From Nocardioides sp. (lineage in GTDB: Bacteria > Actinomycetota > Actinomycetes > Propionibacteriales > Nocardioidaceae): 9,111 bases of DNA. The notes under the pieces were generated by a model. The model was not told the origin of the DNA. It saw nothing but the letters and a program-made list of their open reading frames with translations, and searched no databases. A program made the translations under genes and the position numbers. The DNA is taken from the NCBI GenBank assembly GCA_025965295.1, contig JAOPXF010000381.1, positions 1 through 9,111 of the forward strand. Direction: 5' to 3'. Shown in pieces: positions 1 through 5,450 of this stretch (positions are counted from its first letter, which is position 1; each line of letters begins with the position of its first letter).

Positions 1-67
1 GGTCCATGATCACGAAGAGCGTCACGAAGACCTCGGTGAGCAGGACGCCGTTGACCAGGCCGCTCAC
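1..67 (-). CDS. MarC-family integral membrane protein, N-terminal fragment
   Basis: Only the first 22 codons are present; the gene continues past the left edge. The translation begins with a GTG codon at 67-65 and contains TEVFVTLFVIMD, which matches the start of the first membrane helix of MarC-family proteins, where a VTLFVIMDP-like stretch is a hallmark. MarC proteins are predicted six-helix inner-membrane proteins of unknown substrate; the old link to multiple antibiotic resistance is not well supported. The GTG start overlaps the TGA stop of the upstream PHP gene as GTGA, a classic translational-coupling arrangement, with a weak GGTGGG just upstream. The family call rests on about 20 residues, but the motif is distinctive. 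Function beyond membrane protein is unknown. Confidence 0.72.
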   Translation of the reverse strand, partial: MSGLVNGVLLTEVFVTLFVIMD

Positions 68-942
68 GAGCCCACCGCCGGGGTGGGGCGACCGGAGCGC
101 CGCGACGACGCCGCCGCCAGCTCGAGCAGCCGGTGGTACTCGTCGGGCGCGGTGGTGTTGACCCCGAGCTCGTGGTCGACCTTTCCGGTGCCGTGATGGT
201 CGCTGGAGCCGGTGACGACGAGCCCGAGGTTGCGGGCGATGGCCCGGAGCCGGTCGCGTGCCCCGGCGTCGTGGTCCTGGTGGTCCACCTCGATCCCGGC
301 GAGGCCGGTCGCGGCCAGGGCGGCGATGGTCGACTCGTCGGGGCGCTCCTGGCCGCCGTGTCGACCCCACGGGTGCGCGATCACGCTGACCCCACCGGCC
401 TCCCCCACCACCCGGATCATCGTCTCGAGTGACGCGGCGTAGCGCTGCGCGTGTGCGGGACGGCCGGGGTTCAGGTAGCGGGCGAACGCCTCGGTCCGGT
501 CCCGGACCACGCCCAGATCGACGAGCGCGTCCGCCACGTGCGGCCGACCGGTCGCGGCGGTGCCGCCGGCCACCCGGTGCACGTCGTCGGCGTGGATGTC
601 GACACCCACCTCGCGCAGCCGCTCGAGCATGGCCGGGAGGCGGGAGCTTCGGCCGTCGAGGATCTTCGTCAGCTCCTCGACCAGGGGTGGGTACGTCGGG
701 TCCGGCAGGTAGGCGAGCAGGTGCACGGCACGGCCGTCGTGCCGGGTGCTGATCTCCATGCCCCGGACCAGCTCGACCCCGGCCTCCGGGGCAGCGGTCT
801 CCGCCTCGGGCCAGCCCGCGGCGGTGTCGTGGTCGGTGATCGCGAGCACGTCGAGGCCCGCCGCCGCACCGGCGCGCACCAGGTCCCCCGGGGTCTGCGT
901 GCCGTCGCTGGCCCGCGAATGGGTGTGGAGGTCGATGCGCAC
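64..942 (-). CDS. PHP-domain phosphoesterase (RnaAM/TrpH-like)
   Basis: The 292-residue protein is a metal-dependent phosphoesterase of the PHP (polymerase and histidinol phosphatase) superfamily. It most resembles the 3',5'-nucleoside bisphosphate phosphatase / 5'-3' oligoribonuclease group that includes E. coli YciV (RnaAM). Metal-ligand motifs are visible in order: H6-T-H8, D13, TDHD at 36-39, E63, H74, GRPH ending at H135, AHP with H190, and SSDHHG with D248 and H250. Length is normal for the family. The start is the GTG encoding the V of VRIDLHTHS, because PHP proteins begin a few residues before the HxH motif; the open frame extends upstream only as a shadow of the divergent transporter gene. 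There is no Shine-Dalgarno sequence, but TACGCT lies 7-12 bases upstream, consistent with a leaderless transcript. It is translationally coupled to the downstream MarC gene. The exact substrate (pAp, short RNA or another phosphate ester) cannot be told from sequence. Confidence 0.9.
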   Translation of the reverse strand: MRIDLHTHSRASDGTQTPGDLVRAGAAAGLDVLAITDHDTAAGWPEAETAAPEAGVELVRGMEISTRHDGRAVHLLAYLPDPTYPPLVEELTKILDGRSSRLPAMLERLREVGVDIHADDVHRVAGGTAATGRPHVADALVDLGVVRDRTEAFARYLNPGRPAHAQRYAASLETMIRVVGEAGGVSVIAHPWGRHGGQERPDESTIAALAATGLAGIEVDHQDHDAGARDRLRAIARNLGLVVTGSSDHHGTGKVDHELGVNTTAPDEYHRLLELAAASSRRSGRPTPAVGS

Positions 943-948
943 CGCTGC

Positions 949-954
949 AGCGTA
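949..954 (-). promoter_or_regulatory. Candidate leaderless -10 element of the PHP gene
   Basis: Reading the minus strand, TACGCT fits the actinobacterial TAnnnT -10 pattern and sits exactly 12 to 7 bases before the G of the GTG start. That is the spacing expected if transcription starts at the first base of the start codon. The absence of a Shine-Dalgarno sequence supports this. No good -35 hexamer is seen about 17 bases further upstream, so this is a suggestion only. Confidence 0.35.
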
Positions 955-1086
955 CTGAGGAGCGAGCACGGGCGGGTGGGCGTAGGCTCGGCCCAGCACG
1001 TGGTTGCGCCTAGGGTTCCGCCGGCCGCCCGCCTCGAGCACCACACAACGAGGGCGAGCCGGGTCCGGTCCGAGCGGCGCCAGGAC

Positions 1087-1109
1087 GGTCCCGGCAGCCA
1101 GCCGGGACC
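1087..1109. repeat. Perfect 9-bp inverted repeat between divergent genes
   Basis: GGTCCCGGC at 1087-1095 and GCCGGGACC at 1101-1109 are exact reverse complements separated by AGCCA. It lies in the intergenic region between the divergent PHP (minus) and DMT transporter (plus) genes, 145 bases from the PHP start and 83 bases from the DMT start. It has no T-tract on either side, so it does not look like an intrinsic terminator. A protein-binding operator or an RNA hairpin in a leader are both possible. GC-rich DNA produces short dyads by chance, but a 9/9 match is above the background seen elsewhere in this window. Confidence 0.5.
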
Positions 1110-1118
1110 ACCAGACCC

Positions 1119-1190
1119 AGGGGACAAAAGCCCGGAGGGGGTCCTGTCGCCCTGCCCCGACCCGGGGCACCGCAATCCCGGGAGTCCCCT
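1119..1190 (+). promoter_or_regulatory. Potentially structured 5' leader of the DMT transporter gene
   Basis: AGGGGAC at 1119-1125 can pair with GTCCCCT at 1184-1190, and CCCGG at 1131-1135 with CCGGG at 1178-1182, giving a bulged outer stem. Inside it, TGCCCCG at 1153-1159 and CGGGGCA at 1163-1169 form a 7-bp hairpin with an ACC loop. The outer stems would bury the ribosome-binding site GGGAG (1180-1184) seven bases before the GTG start, so the fold could control translation. I do not recognise a known riboswitch class in it. Because the region is very GC-rich, such a fold may be fortuitous. Confidence 0.25.
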
Positions 1191-1191
1191 C

Positions 1192-2070
1192 GTGTCCACC
1201 CTCACCGCCGGCACCACCCCCTCGTCCTCGGTCGGTCTCGCCGTCGTGGCCGCCGTGCTGCTGGCCGCGGTGCTGCACGCGGTCTGGAACGCGTTGGCCC
1301 ATGCCATCACCGACCAGCTGGTCGGCTTCGCGCTCATCGGTACGTCGATCACGCTGGGCGGTGCCGCGCTCGTGCTGGTCGCACCGGCTCCGGCCGCCGC
1401 CAGCTGGCCCTTCCTGGCCGGCTCCGCACTCCTGCACGTGGCCTACAACCTGCTGCTGATGCGCAGCTACGGGCTCGGCGACTTCGGTCAGGTCTACCCC
1501 CTTGCCCGGGGCACCTCGCCCTGGCTGGTGGCGCTCGGCGCCGCCGTCTTCGTCGGCGAGGACCTCTCCCACCTCCGGCTGGTGGGGGTCCTGGTCATCT
1601 CCGTGGGTCTGGTCATCCTCGTCTTCGCCGGTGGCGTCCCCACCCGGGCCGCGCGCCCAGCGATCGGCGCAGCCGTCCTGACCGGCGTGGTCATCGCGTC
1701 GTACACGACCCTCGACGGGCTGGGTGTCCGGAGCGCCGGCTCGGTCGCCGGCTACACCGGGTGGCTGTTCCTGCTCCAGGGTCCGTTCCTGCCGTTGGCG
1801 ACGGTCGTGGCCCGCCGCGGCCGGCTGTGGCGACAGGTCCGCCCGCACCTCCTGGCCGGCCTGGCCGGCGGGCTGCTGTCGCTGGTCGCCTACGGACTGG
1901 TGCTGTGGGCCCAGACCCGCGGCGCGCTGGCCCCGATCGCCGCACTGCGCGAGACCAGCGTCATCGTCGGCGCCGTGATCGGCACCGTGCTGTTCGGGGA
2001 GCGGTTCGGACGATGGCGCATCGCCGCGACCGTCCTCGTCGCTGCCGGCGTGGTCCTCATCACCCTGTGA
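1192..2070 (+). CDS. EamA/DMT-superfamily transporter
   Basis: The 292-residue integral membrane protein belongs to the drug/metabolite transporter superfamily (EamA type). About ten hydrophobic segments are seen, roughly at residues 16-36, 43-63, 72-92, 96-118, 128-147, 156-176, 187-207, 218-240, 246-268 and 275-291. Family-like features are HAVWNALAH at 29-37 near the first helix, YPLARGTSP at 102-110, and ALRETSVIVGAVIGTVLFGE at 251-270 before the last helix, the usual EamA C-terminal signature. Substrates of this superfamily are diverse (amino acids, purines, other metabolites) and cannot be assigned here. The HAxWN type also occurs in members noted near phosphonate genes, but no phosphonate gene is nearby. 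The start is the GTG at 1192, which has a good GGGAG seven bases upstream and places the first helix near the N terminus. It is divergent from the PHP gene and convergent with the DUF6758 gene. Confidence 0.88.
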   Translation: MSTLTAGTTPSSSVGLAVVAAVLLAAVLHAVWNALAHAITDQLVGFALIGTSITLGGAALVLVAPAPAAASWPFLAGSALLHVAYNLLLMRSYGLGDFGQVYPLARGTSPWLVALGAAVFVGEDLSHLRLVGVLVISVGLVILVFAGGVPTRAARPAIGAAVLTGVVIASYTTLDGLGVRSAGSVAGYTGWLFLLQGPFLPLATVVARRGRLWRQVRPHLLAGLAGGLLSLVAYGLVLWAQTRGALAPIAALRETSVIVGAVIGTVLFGERFGRWRIAATVLVAAGVVLITL

Positions 2071-2083
2071 GCGGCTGGCTCAC
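2067..2083. terminator. Short dyad spanning two convergent stop codons
   Basis: GTGAGC at 2067-2072 and GCTCAC at 2078-2083 are perfect 6-bp inverted repeats around GGCTG. The dyad includes the TGA of the plus-strand DMT gene (2068-2070) and the stop of the minus-strand DUF6758 gene (2080-2082). With only 9 bases between the stops it is the only candidate for a shared, bidirectional stop signal. There is no U-tract and the stem is short, so termination activity is doubtful. Confidence 0.25.
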
Positions 2084-2724
2084 CACTCGGGCTTCGGCCC
2101 ACCGAACGGCATCTCGACCAGCGGCGGCCCGAGGTGGGAGACGTCGCGCAGCAGCCAGTCGTCGCGGAAGAGGAGGACGGCGGCGGCCGGGCGGAGCACG
2201 ATCCACAGCCAGCGCCCCTCGGCCTCACCGGCCAGCACCGATCGGTCGAACTCCTGGTTCGACGAGCTCGTCGACACGACCCAGAGGCCCACGGACTTGC
2301 TCCCGATGTGGACCCGGACGGCCGGCGGGCCGTCACCCACGTCGTCCCCGGGCCCGTCGCCCGGCAGGCCCGCGCAGCGCGAACCGAGGCCCGTGCCCGC
2401 TTCCTCCGCGATCATGAGGAGGTCGACGGGGCCGTCCAGCTCGCTGGTGCCGGAGCAGCAGGTCATGGTCGCGACCGGGTGGTCCGGCGCGTCCCCCACC
2501 ACCCCGAAGTCGGTCACCGACCAGCCGGGACTCATCGGCCAGGGCAGGTAGGTCGGGAACTCGGCCGAGGCCTGCAGGTGCTCGGTGAACGCGTCGTACG
2601 ACGCCTCGGCCGGACGCCAGAGCGGGCGCACCCTGCCGTGCCGGGGGCAGGACCACCCCTCCGACCCTCCCTCGAGCCGGACGACCGGGATCGGACAGCG
2701 CGGGCAGCCGGCTGCGAGCGACAT
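2080..2724 (-). CDS. DUF6758-family protein with N-terminal zinc-ribbon motif
   Basis: The 214-residue soluble protein has no known function. The N terminus carries C7-P-R-C10 and C26-P-R-H29, a CxxC/CxxH arrangement that looks like a small zinc ribbon. Downstream features I associate with the actinobacterial DUF6758 family are YLPWPMSPGW, the LLMIAEEAGTGLGSRCAG stretch, and VLAGEAEGRWLWIVLRP near residues 165-181. I recall Streptomyces relatives with the same layout, often encoded near PHP and MarC genes. The ATG at 2724 is chosen because it leaves six residues before the first cysteine; no clear Shine-Dalgarno precedes it. It lies 31 bases after the histidine phosphatase stop on the same strand and is probably the last gene of that operon. 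The family assignment is from memory of sequence patterns, not from a search. Confidence 0.72.
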   Translation of the reverse strand: MSLAAGCPRCPIPVVRLEGGSEGWSCPRHGRVRPLWRPAEASYDAFTEHLQASAEFPTYLPWPMSPGWSVTDFGVVGDAPDHPVATMTCCSGTSELDGPVDLLMIAEEAGTGLGSRCAGLPGDGPGDDVGDGPPAVRVHIGSKSVGLWVVSTSSSNQEFDRSVLAGEAEGRWLWIVLRPAAAVLLFRDDWLLRDVSHLGPPLVEMPFGGPKPEW

Positions 2725-2736
2725 GCGTCAACGGTG

Positions 2737-2749
2737 GGGGCGGCGCCCC
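2737..2749 (-). repeat. Small GC hairpin between histidine phosphatase and DUF6758 genes
   Basis: GGGGC at 2737-2741 and GCCCC at 2745-2749 form a 5-bp stem with a 3-base loop in the 31-base gap. It lacks a U-tract. It could slow polymerase or mark an mRNA processing point, but chance is an adequate explanation in DNA this GC-rich. Confidence 0.2.
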
Positions 2750-2755
2750 GGTCCG

Positions 2756-3328
2756 TCAAGAGTTCCAGCGGAGCACGACCGGGGACTCCCGCTCGTGGCC
2801 GAGCACCGACACCGTTGCCGTGTCGAGGCGGAACAGCCGGCCGTCGGTGACGGGCAGGCCGAGCCAGCGCGCGGCCAGCGCGCGCAACGCGTGGCCGTGA
2901 CCGAAGACGAGCGACTTCCCGTCGACCGCCCGCAGCCGGGCGACCACCCGGTCCAGTCGCTCCTCGACCTGGGCGGGGGTCTCGCCCCCGGGGCACGGCT
3001 GGCTCCACACGGTCCAGCCGGGGACGGTCTCGCGGATGGTCGCGGTCGTCACGCCCTCGTAGTCGCCGTACGCCCACTCGGCGAGATCGGGATCGACCTT
3101 GGCGTCCGCGTGCCCGGCCAGCGCGGCGGTCGTCCGGGCCCGCTGCCGCGGGCTGGTGAGGACGAGCGCGAAGTCGATCCCCGCCAGCCGCTCGTGCAGC
3201 CCGCGGGCGACGCGCTCGCCCTCGGGCAGCAGCGGCAGGTCGGTGGTCGACGTGTGCCGGCCGGCTCGGCTCCACTCCGTCTCGCCGTGCCGGACCAGCC
3301 AGACCTCGTCGACGTCTCCCTCAACCAT
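2756..3328 (-). CDS. Histidine phosphatase family protein (phosphoglycerate mutase-like)
   Basis: The 190-residue cytoplasmic enzyme belongs to branch 1 of the histidine phosphatase superfamily. The catalytic RHG motif is R13-H14-G15 in VWLVRHGETEWS, with H14 the phospho-accepting residue. R61 in LTSPRQRART contributes to the phosphate pocket, E84 in LAEWAYGDYEG is the likely proton donor, and H144 in VFGHGHALRAL is the second catalytic histidine. All core residues are present, so it should be active. The size suits a general small-molecule phosphatase rather than a true glycolytic mutase. The start is ATG 3328; no Shine-Dalgarno is seen and no better start exists closer to the motif. It begins 28 bases after the stop of the ion-channel gene and ends 31 bases before the DUF6758 start, so the three are probably co-transcribed. 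The substrate is unknown. Confidence 0.9.
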   Translation of the reverse strand: MVEGDVDEVWLVRHGETEWSRAGRHTSTTDLPLLPEGERVARGLHERLAGIDFALVLTSPRQRARTTAALAGHADAKVDPDLAEWAYGDYEGVTTATIRETVPGWTVWSQPCPGGETPAQVEERLDRVVARLRAVDGKSLVFGHGHALRALAARWLGLPVTDGRLFRLDTATVSVLGHERESPVVLRWNS

Positions 3329-3356
3329 GGGGCCAGTGTCGCACCCGGACGAGCCG

Positions 3357-5315
3357 TCACACCTCCGCGAGCACGACCACCCGGTCGCCCGGCTGCACGA
3401 GGAACGTCTCGCTCTTGGCCGGGTTCACCCGGACGCCGAAGTCGCTGCGCTGGTCGCCGGCCAGCGACGCCGAGCGGTAGCCCAGCGCCGTCTCGTTGCG
3501 TCGTACGGCGCCGGCCACGATCGTCGCGAAGCTCACCTCGTGGCCGGGCTGGACGTACCACTCGGCGGGGCGCAGGTAGATCTCGCTGCCCTCGTTGCCG
3601 AGCAGCTCGGCGAAGACCGACTCGAGCCGCAGGTCCTCCGAGAGCTGGGTGACGAGCAGGCTGACGATCTCGCCGCTGACCACGACGTCGTCGACGTGCG
3701 CGACCTGGGCCAGCACCCGGTTGCGGTCGTCGAGCATCTCGCTCACCACCGCGGTGAACCCGTCGAAGCGGGCCAGGATGTCGCGCACGTGCAGCAGGGT
3801 GACCAGGGTGCGGGCATCGGCGGCCTGCACGCCGAGGTGGTCGGAGTAGCAGAGCACGATCACCTGGTCGAGACCCGGCACGACGTGGGTCTCGAGGGTC
3901 GCCCGGTCGGTCGTGGGACCGTGCACGACGGTCACCTCGAGGTTGTCGAGAGCGGGCACCCGCGGCTCCCCGTGCGACGTGAGCAGCACCAGCGACGAGC
4001 CGGGCGGCGCGTAGTGGTCGAGCTCGCGCAGGATGATCGGCGCCCGCTCGTTCCAGCCGACGAGCAGCGCCCGGGTGGGGTGCTCGTCCCGCCCCTCCTC
4101 CGTGCCCAGCAGACCGAGGTCGGGCCGGGTCGTCGTCAGTGACGAGCCGTCGAGCGCGGAGTCGTCCTCGGCCACGACGATCAGCGTCTGGGCGTCGATC
4201 GGCGTCTCCGGTGGCGGGTTCAGCTTCGTCACGTCACCGTCGATCATCCCGATGACCGAGGCCTGCTCGAAGGCCAGCTGCGCGTCGCCGTACGTCGACC
4301 CCGCGAGCGCGTGCTGCTCCAGGAAGTAGATCTCGTCGCCGTCGTAGTCGAACAGCTCGGTGTAGACCGCGGCGGCGCCGGACTGGCGCGAGGTCTGCAC
4401 GACCAGCTTCGCGACCGTCTCGCGGATGTCGAGCAGGACGGTGCGGTCGGCGCCGACGAGCCGCGCGGCCTCGAGGTTGGTGGGGTTGCGGATCTCGGCG
4501 ACGATCCGCGGACCGTCCGGCCCGCCGTGGGTGAGGGCGAGGAGGGTCTTGATGACCTCGCTGTCCGGGTCCTCGGAGTCCGGGGCGAGCAGGATCACCG
4601 ACCGGGCCGAGGTGTGGCTGCTCAGCGCGAGATCGTCGATGTCCATCGGCGACCCGGACCGGCAGATGACCCGGGTGCCGCGGGTGTCGGGCACCTTGGC
4701 CCTGAGCTCGTCCTCCATCTCGACCTTGTCGCGGTCGGCGAGGATCACGATGACCGGCCGGCGCCGGCTCTCGTTGGCGAGCGTGAGCTCGTGCACGATC
4801 GTGAAGATCGAGTCCGACCAGCCCAGCACGACCGTGTGGTCCTTCTCGAGGACGATCGACCGCCCGCGCCGCAGGTCGGCGAGCTTGGCGTCGATGCCGG
4901 TGGCGATCACGCCGATCAGCGCGCTCACGATGAAGAGGCCGCCGATCGTCAGTGCCAGCATCGTGAGCAGGAAGCCCCACGACCCGACGTCCCCGCCGAT
5001 GTAGCCGGGGTCCAGGGCGTGCAGCAGGCTGTAGAACAGCTCCTTGAGGAAGCCCCGGCCGGTCGTGTCCGAGGAACGCAGCCGGAAGACCGTGGTGACG
5101 ACCGTGAACACGGTGACGAGCACGAGCGTGATCAGCGTGAGCCAGGCGATCAGCGCCGGGGTCCCGCCGGCCATCGAGTTGTCGAACGAGTAACGGGCTC
5201 GGTCCCCGAACCTCCGCTGCGACGCCGCGCTCGCCGTGGCCCGGGTCGACGTCGTACCGCCCGCCGCCATCGCCTTCTTGGTGCGCTGCCGCAGCTGCTG
5301 TCCCGTGCGTGCCAT
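3357..5315 (-). CDS. CASTOR/POLLUX-like ion channel with tandem RCK-type NAD-binding domains
   Basis: The 652-residue membrane protein resembles the bacterial relatives of the plant CASTOR/POLLUX (DMI1) cation channels. A basic N-terminal tail of about 40 residues leads into RYSFDNSMAGGTPALIAWL (41-59) and a first membrane helix at about 54-77. A re-entrant pore region includes ALDPGYIGGDVGSWG (100-114), and a second helix follows at about 114-140. The rest is cytoplasmic: a first RCK/TrkA-N-like Rossmann domain starting at HTVVLGWSDS (160-169) and a second at RALLVGWNER (415-424), ending in a TrkA-C-like tail that closes with GDRVVVLAEV. The canonical TVGYGD potassium filter is absent, as in the CASTOR family, so ion selectivity is uncertain. 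The ATG at 5315 is preferred because AGGAG lies five bases upstream; a GTG two codons earlier overlaps that Shine-Dalgarno. It heads a likely operon with the histidine phosphatase and DUF6758 genes. A TrkA-N potassium channel is the main alternative. Confidence 0.87.
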   Translation of the reverse strand: MARTGQQLRQRTKKAMAAGGTTSTRATASAASQRRFGDRARYSFDNSMAGGTPALIAWLTLITLVLVTVFTVVTTVFRLRSSDTTGRGFLKELFYSLLHALDPGYIGGDVGSWGFLLTMLALTIGGLFIVSALIGVIATGIDAKLADLRRGRSIVLEKDHTVVLGWSDSIFTIVHELTLANESRRRPVIVILADRDKVEMEDELRAKVPDTRGTRVICRSGSPMDIDDLALSSHTSARSVILLAPDSEDPDSEVIKTLLALTHGGPDGPRIVAEIRNPTNLEAARLVGADRTVLLDIRETVAKLVVQTSRQSGAAAVYTELFDYDGDEIYFLEQHALAGSTYGDAQLAFEQASVIGMIDGDVTKLNPPPETPIDAQTLIVVAEDDSALDGSSLTTTRPDLGLLGTEEGRDEHPTRALLVGWNERAPIILRELDHYAPPGSSLVLLTSHGEPRVPALDNLEVTVVHGPTTDRATLETHVVPGLDQVIVLCYSDHLGVQAADARTLVTLLHVRDILARFDGFTAVVSEMLDDRNRVLAQVAHVDDVVVSGEIVSLLVTQLSEDLRLESVFAELLGNEGSEIYLRPAEWYVQPGHEVSFATIVAGAVRRNETALGYRSASLAGDQRSDFGVRVNPAKSETFLVQPGDRVVVLAEV

Positions 5316-5450
5316 CCCCACTCCTCACCGCGCCGGGGGCACCCCACGGCATCCGGTGAATCCTTTCGCACCCGGGGTCGCCCGGCACGGCTTTTGAGGG
5401 GACCTTGCGGAACGGGCAGGCGGGGCGCCCCCTCGTGCCACCATCTACGC
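5316..5450. promoter_or_regulatory. Divergent intergenic region between channel and MFS genes
   Basis: This 135-base gap must hold promoters for both the minus-strand channel operon and the plus-strand MFS gene. On the minus side AGGAG at 5325-5321 is a strong ribosome-binding site for the channel. On the plus side there is no Shine-Dalgarno before ATG 5451. CACCAT lies 7-12 bases upstream and keeps the key A and T of a -10 element, so the MFS mRNA may be leaderless. No convincing -35 hexamer or operator dyad is seen. Confidence 0.4.

Noticed and set aside
1120..1135. DosR/DevR-like box (GGGACAAAAGCCC) upstream of the DMT gene
   Set aside because: It resembles one half of the consensus but the second arm is off register and lacks GTCCC. 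No hypoxia-response gene is nearby, so the match is too weak.
943..1848. In-frame minus-strand extension of the PHP gene to about 594 residues
   Set aside because: The extra sequence is low-complexity Gly/Arg/Glu/His-rich, lies antisense to the DMT gene and precedes the natural PHP start just before the HxH motif. It is a GC-driven shadow.
2591..2604. 14-bp perfect palindrome GCGTCGTACGACGC
   Set aside because: It lies inside the DUF6758 coding sequence and encodes part of ASYDAF. Similar CGTACG strings occur elsewhere in coding DNA here, so codon choice explains it.
5409..5435. GGAAC as an ECF-sigma -35 element before the MFS gene
   Set aside because: The only CGTG-like -10 candidate is about 20 bases away, beyond the usual 16-17 spacing.
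4311..5450. Long plus-strand frame upstream of the MFS ATG, giving a 776-residue fusion
   Set aside because: The upstream part is antisense to the ion channel and has Arg/Gly/Asp/His-rich composition with no recognisable domain. The MFS protein begins naturally at 5451.
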